In this document: positions 16,161 to 25,815 of the stretch, piece after piece
Position numbering within the stretch: position 1 is the first letter of the stretch
How the letters are laid out: each line of letters begins with the position of its first letter
NCBI RefSeq assembly: GCF_025398335.1
Contig: NZ_JAODOO010000007.1
Coordinates: 124,001-188,000, forward strand
Length of the DNA: 64,000 nt
Source: Clostridium sp. CX1
Lineage (GTDB): Bacteria; Bacillota; Clostridia; Clostridiales; Clostridiaceae
Direction: 5' to 3'
The notes under the pieces: model-generated
The model's input: only the letters and a program-made list of their open reading frames with translations
The model's database searches: none
Told to the model about the DNA's origin: nothing
Position numbers and translations under genes: made by a program

Positions 16161-18800
16161 CTATTTAACTAGTTTTTCCATAACAGCTGAAGAGCTAGCC
16201 ACCGCTTCTTCTAGTTTTTCAGGCAATTTACCTCCTGCTTGGGCCATGTCTGGTCTTCCACCACCGCCGCCGCCAGCAATGGATGCTACTTCCTTTATTA
16301 GCTTTCCGCAGTGTGCTCCTTTTTCTATAGCTCCTTTAGATGCCATAGCTACAAATTGAACTTTTTCTTCTACTGTGCTTCCTAAAAGAACTACACAATC
16401 TTCACCTTTGCTTCTAATCTTGTCTGCTAAATCCCTTAGGGCATCACCGTCAATGTCCTTTAGCACCCCTGTAAATAGTTTTACACCTTTTATTTCTCTT
16501 ACACTGTTTAATATGTCATCTTCAGCGTTTCCTGCTAGCTTAGATTTTAATTCAGTAATCTCTTTTTCTCTTTCCTTTAATTCTGCCCCTTGTAGCTCAA
16601 GTTTATGAATTATTTCCTTTTCAGAGCACTTTAGCTTGCTAGCGATTTCTTTTAAAAGCTCATTTTTAGCTTCTACATAAGCAATAGCTTTCGCTCCAGT
16701 AACAGCTTCTATTCTTCTTACACCAGCAGCTACACCTGCCTCTGAAACTATTTTAAACAATCCTATTTCACCAGAGTTTCTTACATGAGTTCCACCACAT
16801 AATTCTTTACTAAAATCACCTACAGAAACAACTCTTACCTCATCTTTATACTTGTCATCAAATAATGCAATAGCCCCACTTTCTTTAGCCTGCTCTATAC
16901 TCATAACATCAGTTTTAACCATTAAAACCTTCATTATACTATCGTTAACTATCTTTTCTATCTTTTTAAGTTCTTCACCTGTTGCAGCTTCAAAATGATT
17001 AAAATCAAATCTTAATCTTTCATCATCAACATAGGAACCTGATTGATGAACATGCTCTCCTAAAACCTTTCTTAGGGTTTCATTAAGAAGATGAGTTGCG
17101 GTATGATTTCTTCTTATATTATTTCTTCTCTCTTCATCTACGCTTAACGTAGCATCCTCATCTACTTTTATAATACCTGATAGAACCTTTGCAAAATGCA
17201 ACACTTTTCCTGCTACATTCTTTTTACAGTCTAGTATCTCAGCTTTGAAGGAACTATTGAATATTACTCCTTTATCTCCTACCTGGCCTCCCATTTCTGC
17301 ATAGAAAGGAGTATTATCTGTAACTATTACTATTTTATCTCCCTCTTCAGCAGAAGTAACAAATTTCTCATCTTTAACTATAACTCTTACCTTTGATATA
17401 GTAGATAGAGTTTCGTAGCCTTCAAAAACAGTTTCTATCTCTAAAGGAATTTTATTAAGTATAGTATCCTCTGCCCCCATATAATTTGTTTCTTCTCTAG
17501 CAGCTCTTGCTCTTTCTCTTTGGCTTTGCATTTCTTTATCAAAACCTTCTATGTCCACTGTCATCCCTTTTTCCTCAAGAATTTCCTGGGTAAGCTCTAA
17601 TGGGAAACCGTAAGTATCATAAAGTTTAAATACTCTTTCTCCTGATAATACAAATGCACTGCTATTTTGAAGTTCTTCTATATATTCATTTAAGATCTGC
17701 ATTCCACTATCTATAGTCTCATCAAATCTCTCTTCCTCTAGTTTAATAACTTTCTTTATATACTCTCTTTTTTCCTCAAGTTCAGGATAGTTTCCGCTGG
17801 AACTTTCTATAACAACATCGGTAAGTTTATATAAGAAAGGCTCACTTATTCCTAGAGACTTTCCATGCTTTGCAGCCCTTCTTAATAGTCTTCTAAGTAC
17901 ATATCCTCTTCCCTCATTAGAAGGTAATATGCCATCACTAGTCATAAAGGTAACGCTTCTAATATGATCAGTTATTACTCTCATAGAAATATCGCTTTTT
18001 TCATCTTTTCCATACTGTATTCCGCAATTTTTGCTGATTTGGTCTAATATAGACTTTATAGTATCAACCTCGAAAATGCTGTCTACTCCCTGCATTAGAC
18101 TAGCTATTCTTTCTAACCCCATTCCTGTATCTATGTTAGGTTTTGCCAGTCTATTGTAATTTCCTTCTTCATCCTTATCAAATTGTGTAAATACAAGATT
18201 CCAGAATTCCATTACCCTATCTTCGTCGGCAGCCTTAACAAATTCTTCTGCAGAATTTATTTTGCCTTCACCCTTATCAAAATGAATTTCCGAACAAGGT
18301 CCGCAAGGTCCTACTCCAAGCTCCCAGAAATTATCATCTTTTCCTAATCTAAAAATTCTTGAAGGATCTATGTCTGTTTTTCTAGTCCATATCTCATAAG
18401 ACTCATCATCTTCAAGATAAATAGTTACGTAGAGTCTATCCTTTGGTAGCTTTAAAACTTCTGTAGAGAATTCCCATGCCCAAGGAATAATTTCTTCCTT
18501 AAAGTAATCTCCAAAAGAAAAGTTTCCAAGCATCTCAAAGAAAGTGCCGTGTCTTGAAGTCTTTCCTACATTTTCTATATCTCCAGTTCTTATACACTTT
18601 TGAGATGTAGTAACCCTCGTACTAGGAGGAACCTGTAGACCAGTAAAATAAGGCTTTAAAGGTGCCATACCTGCGTTTATAAGCAGTAAGCTTTTATCAT
18701 CTTTCGGTATTAGTGGATAACTTGGTAATCTTAAATGTCCCTTACCTTCAAAAAAACTTAAGTACATTTCTCTTAATTGATTTAAACCTAACTTTTCCAA
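16161..18800 (-). CDS. alaS: Alanyl-tRNA synthetase
   Basis: 879 residues. The class II catalytic core begins [22 protein letters not shown] and contains the motif 2 region MAPLKPYF. The editing domain has the zinc-binding HTATHLL and CGGTH motifs, and a coiled coil (about 725-760) leads to the C-Ala domain with [15 protein letters not shown]. All domains are complete. TTG 18800 is the start: AAAGGAGAG lies seven bases upstream, and the nearer ATG is out of frame. Expression is controlled by the T-box leader immediately upstream. Confidence 0.98.
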   Translation of the reverse strand: MEKLGLNQLREMYLSFFEGKGHLRLPSYPLIPKDDKSLLLINAGMAPLKPYFTGLQVPPSTRVTTSQKCIRTGDIENVGKTSRHGTFFEMLGNFSFGDYFKEEIIPWAWEFSTEVLKLPKDRLYVTIYLEDDESYEIWTRKTDIDPSRIFRLGKDDNFWELGVGPCGPCSEIHFDKGEGKINSAEEFVKAADEDRVMEFWNLVFTQFDKDEEGNYNRLAKPNIDTGMGLERIASLMQGVDSIFEVDTIKSILDQISKNCGIQYGKDEKSDISMRVITDHIRSVTFMTSDGILPSNEGRGYVLRRLLRRAAKHGKSLGISEPFLYKLTDVVIESSSGNYPELEEKREYIKKVIKLEEERFDETIDSGMQILNEYIEELQNSSAFVLSGERVFKLYDTYGFPLELTQEILEEKGMTVDIEGFDKEMQSQRERARAAREETNYMGAEDTILNKIPLEIETVFEGYETLSTISKVRVIVKDEKFVTSAEEGDKIVIVTDNTPFYAEMGGQVGDKGVIFNSSFKAEILDCKKNVAGKVLHFAKVLSGIIKVDEDATLSVDEERRNNIRRNHTATHLLNETLRKVLGEHVHQSGSYVDDERLRFDFNHFEAATGEELKKIEKIVNDSIMKVLMVKTDVMSIEQAKESGAIALFDDKYKDEVRVVSVGDFSKELCGGTHVRNSGEIGLFKIVSEAGVAAGVRRIEAVTGAKAIAYVEAKNELLKEIASKLKCSEKEIIHKLELQGAELKEREKEITELKSKLAGNAEDDILNSVREIKGVKLFTGVLKDIDGDALRDLADKIRSKGEDCVVLLGSTVEEKVQFVAMASKGAIEKGAHCGKLIKEVASIAGGGGGGRPDMAQAGGKLPEKLEEAVASSSAVMEKLVK

Positions 18801-18850
18801 AGTTCATCTCTCCTTTATCTTAATTTATTTTATCTTAATTTATTTTTAAC

Positions 18851-19113
18851 AAAAAAACTTCCATCCCAGTAAGGGACGAAAGCTCATTCCGTGGTACCAC
18901 CCTAGTTACACAGCTGTTTTTCAAACCAAAAACCCTACCATCTATAGAACATTAATAAGAGTTCTTTTCATATACTTTAGTACTGTGTCTCTTTAAAAAT
19001 CATGACTCATGGACTGCTTCAACATACTTTATAAGAAGTTCTCACCTTCCACTTCCTCTCTAAATATAAAGATATATTTACTCCTTCCAATCATTGCCTT
19101 ACTATCTAATTAT
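18851..19113 (-). promoter_or_regulatory. T-box riboswitch controlling alaS
   Basis: On the minus strand the T-box core AGGGTGGTACCACGG is at 18903-18889. It is followed by the terminator stem CTTTCGTCCC / TGGGATGGAAG and a T7 tract ending at 18851. Upstream lie AGAGAGGAAG and a GAAG...CTTC apical stem of stem I. The best specifier candidate is GCA in TTGAAGCAGTCC (about 19015), an alanine codon followed by a purine, which agrees with the gene controlled. Uncharged tRNA-Ala should stabilise the antiterminator and allow alaS transcription. Confidence 0.93.
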
Positions 19114-19120
19114 GCTACAA

Positions 19121-19149
19121 ATTATAAAGAAAAATGTTATATCTGTCAA
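19121..19149 (-). promoter_or_regulatory. Promoter of the alaS T-box transcript
   Basis: A perfect TTGACA -35 box and TATAAT -10 box on the minus strand with a 17-base spacer place the start near 19113. It lies just past the stop codon of the AI-2E family gene. Confidence 0.9.
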
Positions 19150-19156
19150 CATTTAA

Positions 19157-20185
19157 TCAAAACAAATAGTAGTTCAAATCCTCATAGATTACTTTTATAA
19201 TGACCCCTATAGGTACAGCCAATATCATCCCTACGAACCCTGCAGTCTCTCCCCCTATAATTAAAAGTAATATAACAATAAGAGGATGCATACTAACAGT
19301 ATCTCCAGTAATCTTAGGTGATAGTATATTTCCTTCTATCTGTTGCAATATGTACAGCCACAGAGCAGTCCATAGAGCTTTTTCAGGAGAATCGATTAAA
19401 GCAATAAATATAGCTGGAACTGCTCCAAATATTGGCCCAAAGTACGGCACTATATTGAAAAAAGCGTTCAATATAGATAAAATAACTGGAAAATCCACCT
19501 TCAAAAATAATAGTATTATAAAAGTTGCTACACCAATTAATCCACATAAAAACAACTGACTAACAATATATCTTCCCAGTATCTTATCAATATCTGATGT
19601 AACTTTTTTCACCATATCTCTACTTCTAACAGGGAGAAAATTTAATAATCTACTAGAAATATACTCCCCATCAGATAGGAAATAGTACGATATTATAGGA
19701 ATAACCGCTATCATAACTATATTTTCCCCTATATTTAAAACAGCATCAAATATTCTGGTAAATACTGATATTATGTGATTATTTATCTTTCCATATAGAT
19801 TATCCATTGCAGTATACATTGTTTTATTAATACTTATTGGTTTAAGCTTAGAATATATTCCATCTATAAATTTCTGAATATTAACTACTGTATCATTTAT
19901 ATTTAGGCTTTCTTTAAATATAGAAGGTATTAAGAGAGTAAATATGGCAACTAATAACAATATTAATCCGCATATTAACATTAAAGCTGCAGTTCTTCTA
20001 CCTATTCTCCTTTGTTCCATTACCTTTTGTAGAGGCTTTAAAGTATAAGATATAACAAAAGAGACAAGCAATAAATTAATTATTTCTCTTATAACCACAC
20101 TTTTTAATGATAAGAACGCCAGTATAATTACAATGATAAAAACTATTAAGTATTTATATACTGTTAATCTTTTTATCTTTTTCAT
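19157..20185 (-). CDS. AI-2E family (PerM/YtvI-like) membrane protein
   Basis: 342 residues with about eight membrane segments: an N-terminal hairpin (YKYLIVFIIVIILAFLSL and the next helix), a hydrophilic loop at about 85-140, and a C-terminal bundle with the family signature VPYFGPIFGAVPA near 248. Members transport small molecules or ions; some exchange Na+ for H+ and only a few export AI-2, so the substrate is open. It overlaps the PRC-barrel gene by 32 bases and starts at ATG 20185 after GAAGAGG, which implies one operon. Confidence 0.88.
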   Translation of the reverse strand: MKKIKRLTVYKYLIVFIIVIILAFLSLKSVVIREIINLLLVSFVISYTLKPLQKVMEQRRIGRRTAALMLICGLILLLVAIFTLLIPSIFKESLNINDTVVNIQKFIDGIYSKLKPISINKTMYTAMDNLYGKINNHIISVFTRIFDAVLNIGENIVMIAVIPIISYYFLSDGEYISSRLLNFLPVRSRDMVKKVTSDIDKILGRYIVSQLFLCGLIGVATFIILLFLKVDFPVILSILNAFFNIVPYFGPIFGAVPAIFIALIDSPEKALWTALWLYILQQIEGNILSPKITGDTVSMHPLIVILLLIIGGETAGFVGMILAVPIGVIIKVIYEDLNYYLF

Positions 20186-20678
20186 TATTATCCTCTTCCA
20201 TAAATAATTTGTGTGGTACAGTTGAAAAATTCAAGTTGTCTTTTTTACCATTAAAAAGCAAAGTATTTTCTCCTAGTATTAAGTTATTAATTAAAATAAT
20301 TTTCTTCCCAAGGATAAAGTTATTTATAAATCCGGTAGATATTACTACTCCTCTTATAGAAAAGTTATTTTCGTCAAATAAAACGTCTTCTATCATGCCT
20401 ACTATATTACCCTTTCTATCTCGGATATCCATTCCTCTTATATCATTAAACTGGAGAAATACCCCCTTAGTAGCCTCCGTGACAACCATAGTAGAATTGT
20501 ACCCCACTATGTTATTCATCATTATGTTTAGGTTTTTCTTGAATAAACTGCTTGAAGCTAAATTAAAACCTATAACTTTTTTTCTATTAAAATCTACTAG
20601 CAAGTCTTTAATATAACCTAATCTTTTTCCACTAATATCTACAACATCCATAAGAGTAAAGTCCTTACTTCTATACAA
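20154..20678 (-). CDS. PRC-barrel domain protein
   Basis: 174 residues built of two PRC-barrel-like halves: DVVDISGKRLGYIKDLLVDFNRKKVIGF at about 11-38, and MDIRDRKGNIVGMIEDVLFDE at about 83-103. A charged tail (NNEKDKKINS) follows. PRC barrels occur in RimM, photosynthetic reaction centre H subunit and sporulation proteins of the YlmC/YmxH type. The tandem arrangement is like clostridial proteins of unknown role. A TTG start at 20678 follows GGCGGTGG. It is translated with the downstream permease and may regulate it. Confidence 0.75.
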   Translation of the reverse strand: MYRSKDFTLMDVVDISGKRLGYIKDLLVDFNRKKVIGFNLASSSLFKKNLNIMMNNIVGYNSTMVVTEATKGVFLQFNDIRGMDIRDRKGNIVGMIEDVLFDENNFSIRGVVISTGFINNFILGKKIILINNLILGENTLLFNGKKDNLNFSTVPHKLFMEEDNNEKDKKINSI

Positions 20679-20749
20679 CTTACCACCGCCAAAATTATAA
20701 AATGTTAAGAATTGAAACTTAATAATTAATAGTTTTGCCAGTTAAACAA

Positions 20750-20783
20750 AAAAATATAACTTCTAAATGAAGTTATATTTTTT
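20750..20783. terminator. Terminator after nifU
   Basis: A 14-base stem of the type AAAATATAACTTC / GAAGTTATATTTT with a 5-base loop has T runs on both strands. It ends the iscR-nifS-nifU transcript on the minus strand. Confidence 0.88.
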
Positions 20784-20810
20784 GTAAGGTTTTATATTCT
20801 TATATTATTC

Positions 20811-21239
20811 TTAGTGTCCATGAACATGGTCATGAATATGATCTGAATGATTTTTCATTTCCCAAGGTTCTAATCCTTGTGATTCTCTATAGTTATTTAT
20901 AGCTTTATGAATAGCTTCTTCTGCAAGTACTGAACAGTGCATTTTTACTGGTGGAAGTCCATCTAGAGCCTCTGCCACCGCTTTATTACTTAGACTCCAA
21001 GCTTCTTCTACAGTTTTTCCTTTTATAAGTTCTGTAGCCATACTTGAGGAAGCTATTGCTGAACCACATCCGAAAGTTTTAAACTTTACGTCCTTTATTA
21101 TATTATCTTCTACTTTTATATAAATCTTCATTATATCTCCACATTGAGGATTGCCCACTTCCCCTATACCATTGGCATCTTCTAACTCTCCAACGTTTCT
21201 AGGATTTCTAAAGTGTTCCATAACCTTATCGCTATACAT
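20811..21239 (-). CDS. nifU: NifU/IscU-like Fe-S cluster scaffold
   Basis: 142 residues of the U-type scaffold. The three cluster-ligand cysteines lie in PQCGDIMKIYIK, TFGCGSAIASS and KMHCSVLAEEA. This is the N-terminal scaffold domain only, as in clostridial NifU. The C-terminus ends in a histidine-rich tail (HSDHIHDHVHGH), which may bind metal. It accepts sulfur from NifS and builds clusters. It starts four bases past the nifS stop. Confidence 0.95.
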   Translation of the reverse strand: MYSDKVMEHFRNPRNVGELEDANGIGEVGNPQCGDIMKIYIKVEDNIIKDVKFKTFGCGSAIASSSMATELIKGKTVEEAWSLSNKAVAEALDGLPPVKMHCSVLAEEAIHKAINNYRESQGLEPWEMKNHSDHIHDHVHGH

Positions 21240-21244
21240 ATTAA

Positions 21245-22447
21245 CTACCTACCTTCCTTTTTAGCATTTTCTTCTTTTATAAAATCTTCCCAGAATGGTG
21301 ACATCTCTCTTCTTCTGGCAACTATTCTTGGAATTACTTCTAGAGCGTAGTCTACCTGCTCTTCTGTAGTTCCAGATCCAAGACTTAGTCTTAATGATCC
21401 ATGTGCTACTCCATGGGATAATCCTATGGATAAAAGAACATGTGAAGGATCTAAAGAACCTGATGCACAGGCACTTCCTGTAGAAGCATATATTCCTTCA
21501 TCATTTAAATCAAGTAATAAAGTTTCTCCCTCTATTCCTATAAAGCTTACATTTACGTTTCCTGGCATTCTGTTGTCGCCTATAGGACCATTAATTTTAA
21601 CATAAGGTACTTTTTCAACAAGACCATTTAAAAGCTTATCTCTTAAACCTCTTAATCTAGCAGCTTCTGTTTCTAGCTCTTCTGTAGCTAATTCAATAGC
21701 CTTTCCCATACCTACGATTCCAGGAACATTTTCTGTTGATGCTCTTTTACCTTTTTCTTGACCACCACCGTGGATTAAGTTTTCTATTTTCACACCTTTT
21801 CTTAAATACATTGCACCTACACCTTTAGGTCCATAGAACTTATGACCTGCCATTGATAATGCATCTATATTCATTTCCTTTACATCTATCTTTACGTGTC
21901 CTATAGCCTGCACCGCATCTGTATGGAAATAAACCTTCTTTTCTCTACAAAGCTTACCTATTTCCGCTATAGGTTGAATTGCTCCTATTTCATTGTTTGC
22001 AAACATTATTGAAACAAGTATTGTTTTATCAGTAATAGCATTTTTCAAGTCTTCTAAGCTTATTATTCCATATTCGTCTACAGGAAGATAAGTTACTTCA
22101 AATCCGTTCTTTTCAAGAAACTTACATGCATGTAATATTGCATGATGCTCTATTTTAGTAGTTATTATATGATTTCCTTTATTTTTATTAGCAAAAGCTA
22201 TACCCTTTAATATCCAGTTATCGCTTTCAGAACCACCAGCTGTAAAGAATATCTCCTCTTTCTCAGCATTTATAGCCTTAGCTACTCTTTCTCTAGCTGT
22301 ATTCACTGCCTTTCTAGGAACGTCTGACATGGAATACAATGATGATGGATTTCCAAAATGCTCTGTAAAAAACGGAAGCATTTCCTCTAAAACCTCTGGT
22401 TTTGTATAAGTAGTAGCTGAGTAATCCATATAAACCTTTTTATTCAT
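21245..22447 (-). CDS. nifS: Cysteine desulfurase NifS/IscS
   Basis: 400 residues of a PLP-dependent class V aminotransferase fold. The N-terminus YMDYSATTYTKPEV is typical. The PLP lysine is in SMAGHKFYGPKG near 205 and the catalytic cysteine is in STGSACASGSLDPSHVL near 327. It converts cysteine to alanine and a protein persulfide for NifU. ATG 22447 is preferred over ATG 22453 because GGGG lies too close to the first. It overlaps iscR by eight bases, so translation is coupled. Confidence 0.96.
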   Translation of the reverse strand: MNKKVYMDYSATTYTKPEVLEEMLPFFTEHFGNPSSLYSMSDVPRKAVNTARERVAKAINAEKEEIFFTAGGSESDNWILKGIAFANKNKGNHIITTKIEHHAILHACKFLEKNGFEVTYLPVDEYGIISLEDLKNAITDKTILVSIMFANNEIGAIQPIAEIGKLCREKKVYFHTDAVQAIGHVKIDVKEMNIDALSMAGHKFYGPKGVGAMYLRKGVKIENLIHGGGQEKGKRASTENVPGIVGMGKAIELATEELETEAARLRGLRDKLLNGLVEKVPYVKINGPIGDNRMPGNVNVSFIGIEGETLLLDLNDEGIYASTGSACASGSLDPSHVLLSIGLSHGVAHGSLRLSLGSGTTEEQVDYALEVIPRIVARRREMSPFWEDFIKEENAKKEGR

Positions 22448-22895
22448 TGACATTATCCCCTTTCGCTCTATTGTATTTCATTTTATTATAATCATCTACC
22501 ATATCTTGTAATGTGGTGGACTCCATAACACTGTCCATACTTTCTTTTATCCTAGACCATAATAATCTTGTAGCACAGCAATCTATATTACTGCAGGATT
22601 TCTCACTATCCCCATCTATGCATTCTGATATTTCTATAGGTCCTTCAAGGACCTCCATTATATCCGCTACAGTTATGTCTCTAGGCTCTCTACTTAATAT
22701 ATAACCTCCCTGAGCACCCCTAATACTCTTAATTAGGTTCGCCTTCCTAAGAGGAGAAAATAGCTGCTCTAGATAATATTCCGAAATATGTTGTCTTTCC
22801 GATATACTTTTTATGGATGATGGTTCTTCTCCATAATGAATAGCCAAATCAACCATAGCTTTTACACCGTATCTTCCTTTAGTTGATAGCTTCAC
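22440..22895 (-). CDS. iscR: Rrf2-family Fe-S regulator IscR
   Basis: 151 residues. A winged helix (STKGRYGVKAMVDLAIHY; ISERQHISEYYLEQLFSPLRKANLI) is followed by the dimer helix and three cysteines in SECIDGDSEKSCSNIDCC, spaced like IscR cluster ligands. It most likely senses [2Fe-2S] status and represses this operon. The GTG start at 22895 follows AAAGGAGGTGG. First gene of iscR-nifS-nifU. Confidence 0.93.
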   Translation of the reverse strand: MKLSTKGRYGVKAMVDLAIHYGEEPSSIKSISERQHISEYYLEQLFSPLRKANLIKSIRGAQGGYILSREPRDITVADIMEVLEGPIEISECIDGDSEKSCSNIDCCATRLLWSRIKESMDSVMESTTLQDMVDDYNKMKYNRAKGDNVNE

Positions 22896-22942
22896 CTAAC
22901 CACCTCCTTTAATGTTGAGCGTTTTACTATGCTTTCAACTTT

Positions 22943-22971
22943 ATAATAGCAAACCCGAGTAAAATTGTCAA
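22943..22971 (-). promoter_or_regulatory. Promoter of iscR-nifS-nifU with an embedded GC-rich motif
   Basis: TTGACA and TATTAT boxes on the minus strand are exactly 17 bases apart. The spacer carries ACTCGGGTT, the only GC-rich run nearby, where a repressor would block RNA polymerase. It is a reasonable IscR site by position, though its identity is inferred. Confidence 0.85.
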
Positions 22972-22992
22972 CAATAAAGTTAACAAAATATT

Positions 22993-24372
22993 CTACTTTG
23001 CCCAGTCCATCAGTATTTCTTTCATTGTGTCTTTAGCGTAGGTTGGATCTGCAGATTTTACTTCTATTGAGGATAGTTTTTTCACTGGTCCATAGGGATT
23101 TCTTAGTGAAAGTTTTTCACCTTTCCCTGTAAGCACCCATAAAATATTTCTATTTATAGGAGTACAGCTTAATACTTCTTCACCTACACCATCGGTAAAA
23201 TAAATTATGAAACAGTCTCTCATGGATTTTCTCTTTATATATTCAAATACCGGCGAAAAGGCAGTTCCTCCCCTTGTATCTAATTTAGATCTAATATCCT
23301 TTTTATCTTTAGCTCTATAGACTCTTCTAACCCTATTATCGCACTCTATAATTGTTATTTCAGAATTGCTATTTTTTACAATCTCCAATACCTCAATTAC
23401 TATTTGCTCTATCTCCCTATCGGAAATACTTCCACTTATGTCAATAGCTACAACTATTTCAGTAACTTTTCTCGATAACCTTCCTCTTATATCTAGCCTA
23501 TTCGGCTGTCTTCTATCTTTTCTGGTAATAGTTTTCTTATATCCAGAAGGTAATTTCCCTATGTTTCTCCTTAAATAATCCTTCCAAGATATTTCTGGCC
23601 TCTGATTTAATCTCTCTAAAATCTCTCTAAATTCTCCAGGTACTTTTCCTTTAGCCGCATTACTGGCAATCTTTTTAGTAAGCTCTTTTATTTGTTCAAA
23701 ATTAAGGCAGTATTCATTTTCCTCCCACAATTGGTGAGCCCGCTCCGGATTATGTTCCTTTTTGATCTGAAACTCTTCATCATCGCCTTTATCTTTTATA
23801 ACTTCTTTTCCCTCCTTACCTTTCAGCTTATCTATTCCTTCTTGAATCTCCTTTGCATATTCCTCCATTGTTAGATTAGGTTTTAAATCAATATTGTAAG
23901 TTAAACTCACATTATGCAGCTTATCAGACCAAGGTGGTAAATTCCTTATATATTGATTTATAGAAACATCCATAGCTCTACTTATAGCCAAGCTGCTGTA
24001 TTTACCTTTAATATGTTCAGCTCTTTTAAAGTGATTATACATAATGTGATAAACCTCATGCTTCAGTAGTGCCTTCATTTCCTCTATAGAGCACTGTAAA
24101 AAAATGTAGGGATTGAAGTATATTTTATAGTGAGATAAAGCTGCTATACTTCCTACTGCTGTTTCTATATCTAATTTAACTTCTCGTTTCATTTGCATAG
24201 TAAATAGCGCGAAATAATTATCCTCACTTCCCATCATTGAGAAGGTACATAATTCTATAAGTCTTGAAAAATCCTTTTCAAATTCTTCCGTTATATCCTT
24301 ATCGCCCTGCCATTGCAGCACCTCTGCATAAAGCCTTTTTCTTAATTGTTCAAAGCTATTACTTGTTTCCAT
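22993..24372 (-). CDS. DUF2201-type metallopeptidase-like/VWA protein
   Basis: 459 residues. The N-terminal domain has a zinc-type HEVYHIMYNH (HExxHxxxxH) near 107. A charged linker follows (about 175-215, KGKEGKEVIKDKGDDEE). The C-terminal VWA-like domain carries MIDAS residues: AIDISGSIS near 315, TRGGTAF near 370 and FTDGVGE near 393. Proteins of this build pair with MoxR-type ATPases, as here with the gene immediately upstream. The pair may act as a metal-dependent chaperone or protease module; the client is unknown. Confidence 0.85.
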   Translation of the reverse strand: METSNSFEQLRKRLYAEVLQWQGDKDITEEFEKDFSRLIELCTFSMMGSEDNYFALFTMQMKREVKLDIETAVGSIAALSHYKIYFNPYIFLQCSIEEMKALLKHEVYHIMYNHFKRAEHIKGKYSSLAISRAMDVSINQYIRNLPPWSDKLHNVSLTYNIDLKPNLTMEEYAKEIQEGIDKLKGKEGKEVIKDKGDDEEFQIKKEHNPERAHQLWEENEYCLNFEQIKELTKKIASNAAKGKVPGEFREILERLNQRPEISWKDYLRRNIGKLPSGYKKTITRKDRRQPNRLDIRGRLSRKVTEIVVAIDISGSISDREIEQIVIEVLEIVKNSNSEITIIECDNRVRRVYRAKDKKDIRSKLDTRGGTAFSPVFEYIKRKSMRDCFIIYFTDGVGEEVLSCTPINRNILWVLTGKGEKLSLRNPYGPVKKLSSIEVKSADPTYAKDTMKEILMDWAK

Positions 24373-24483
24373 ATATACTCCCCCCTTCTAAATAATTAGA
24401 AATATCTCCAATAACCATAAATAGACCTACTTTACACCAATCCTCTATTTTCGGCTCTCAGAACTCTTTCTACCTTTTCCTTT

Positions 24484-25629
24484 TTAAAGCTTCTCATACA
24501 TAGAAAAATAACTTTCTATAAAAACTTCTTCATTCAAGAACTCCTTATAAAGATTGTCCTCATAATTCCACTTGATTTCTTGCATTATAGCCATTCTTAA
24601 ATCAGTAGGGTAAAGCTGTAGAAAATCTGTAAATAACCTAATTTCAAACTCACTATGCTTTTCCTCCGCCAAATAAATTAATGCATTTTTAGCAGAAAGA
24701 TAAAGTCTAGAGTGGCTTTCGTCCTTTACTTTCTCCCTAAGATCATCGGTCAATTCATCATTTCTAAATAGATCTTCAGGTCTTATTAAGGGGTTTTTAT
24801 TATTTTCTATAAAGTTTATAAAATCCTGCGCAATACTTCCCCCTACGTTGCCCCTTACTACATTGTAGAATATTCTAGACGGTATTTCATTTTGATTTTT
24901 TAAATATACTTTATAAGAATTAGATACCCTTTCCCAGCTCCTTGGTGTTGCCTTTATCATCTCCTGAGAGTTAGGCGTATGAAGAAATTCTGGAAAATTA
25001 GCTATAAATTCTAATACATGCTCATGAATGTTTTTCTCTCCTTTTATGTGGTTTCTTTCCATTCCCCACTGCAACCATGATTTTGTATCTGCCTCTAACT
25101 CAATCCATACAAAGCGATCCTCCTGCGCCCGGTCCATGTCTATTACGCCATAATCTGTACCGGCAAAATCATCATATTTACTTGAAGGATTCATAGCTGC
25201 TATGACCTTAACATTTTGGTGAAGTCTATACCCATTTATCTCTCTATTTAAAATTATATTCATAAGCTCTTGCTGTACACTATGCTCACATCTATTTATT
25301 TCATCTATGAAAAGAAGAACCTCTTCATCAGGATTTTTAGATATAATATCATCAATCTCTTGAAGCTTTGTATGAACAGCATAAACTGTTCTCTTTTTTA
25401 TTACCTCTTTTCCACCCATATTCACAGTATAATCTTCTACAGTAGGTAGTCCTCCTATTTCCCCTTCTTTGAGCATATTTCCATCTATTGTAACTAGATA
25501 ATAGGCTTCTTTCTCAGCTAACGTTTTAGCTAGTGCAGTTTTACCTATACCACTTTCTCCAATTAATAGCGGTACTGCTCCACTTTTTATAACTAAGTCT
25601 GCTGTAAGTAATGTATCTATAAAGTTCAT
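24484..25629 (-). CDS. MoxR-like AAA ATPase
   Basis: 381 residues. Walker A GESGIGKTAL is near 25, Walker B LLFIDEINRCE near 105, sensor 1 VIAAMNPS near 143, and an arginine-finger/sensor 2 region follows (TPRSWERV). MoxR ATPases remodel partner proteins and almost always sit next to a VWA protein, as this one does (111 bases upstream of it). ATG 25629 is favoured over the TTG at 25635 by its distance from AGAAGG. The 111-base gap to the VWA gene has no obvious terminator. Confidence 0.88.
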   Translation of the reverse strand: MNFIDTLLTADLVIKSGAVPLLIGESGIGKTALAKTLAEKEAYYLVTIDGNMLKEGEIGGLPTVEDYTVNMGGKEVIKKRTVYAVHTKLQEIDDIISKNPDEEVLLFIDEINRCEHSVQQELMNIILNREINGYRLHQNVKVIAAMNPSSKYDDFAGTDYGVIDMDRAQEDRFVWIELEADTKSWLQWGMERNHIKGEKNIHEHVLEFIANFPEFLHTPNSQEMIKATPRSWERVSNSYKVYLKNQNEIPSRIFYNVVRGNVGGSIAQDFINFIENNKNPLIRPEDLFRNDELTDDLREKVKDESHSRLYLSAKNALIYLAEEKHSEFEIRLFTDFLQLYPTDLRMAIMQEIKWNYEDNLYKEFLNEEVFIESYFSMYEKL

Positions 25630-25730
25630 ATTCAAACCTTCTTTCCAAGTAATAATTCTTATTAATTAATATTTTACATCACTTTGTTCAAAAGTTCCAT
25701 TATTTATTAAAAAATATAATAACAGTCTAA

Positions 25731-25769
25731 AATCCCATAGAATCGTTTTGAAACCAATTCTATGGGATT
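25731..25769. terminator. Hairpin between the repeat protein and MoxR genes
   Basis: A perfect 13-bp stem AATCCCATAGAAT / ATTCTATGGGATT with a 13-base loop lies between the repeat-protein stop and the MoxR start. The T tract is weak on the minus strand, so it may only partly end transcription. Confidence 0.6.
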
Positions 25770-25815
25770 ACTCTTATAGCTTTATAAATAGTTTTTCTTG
25801 TTTCAAGCACTTAAG

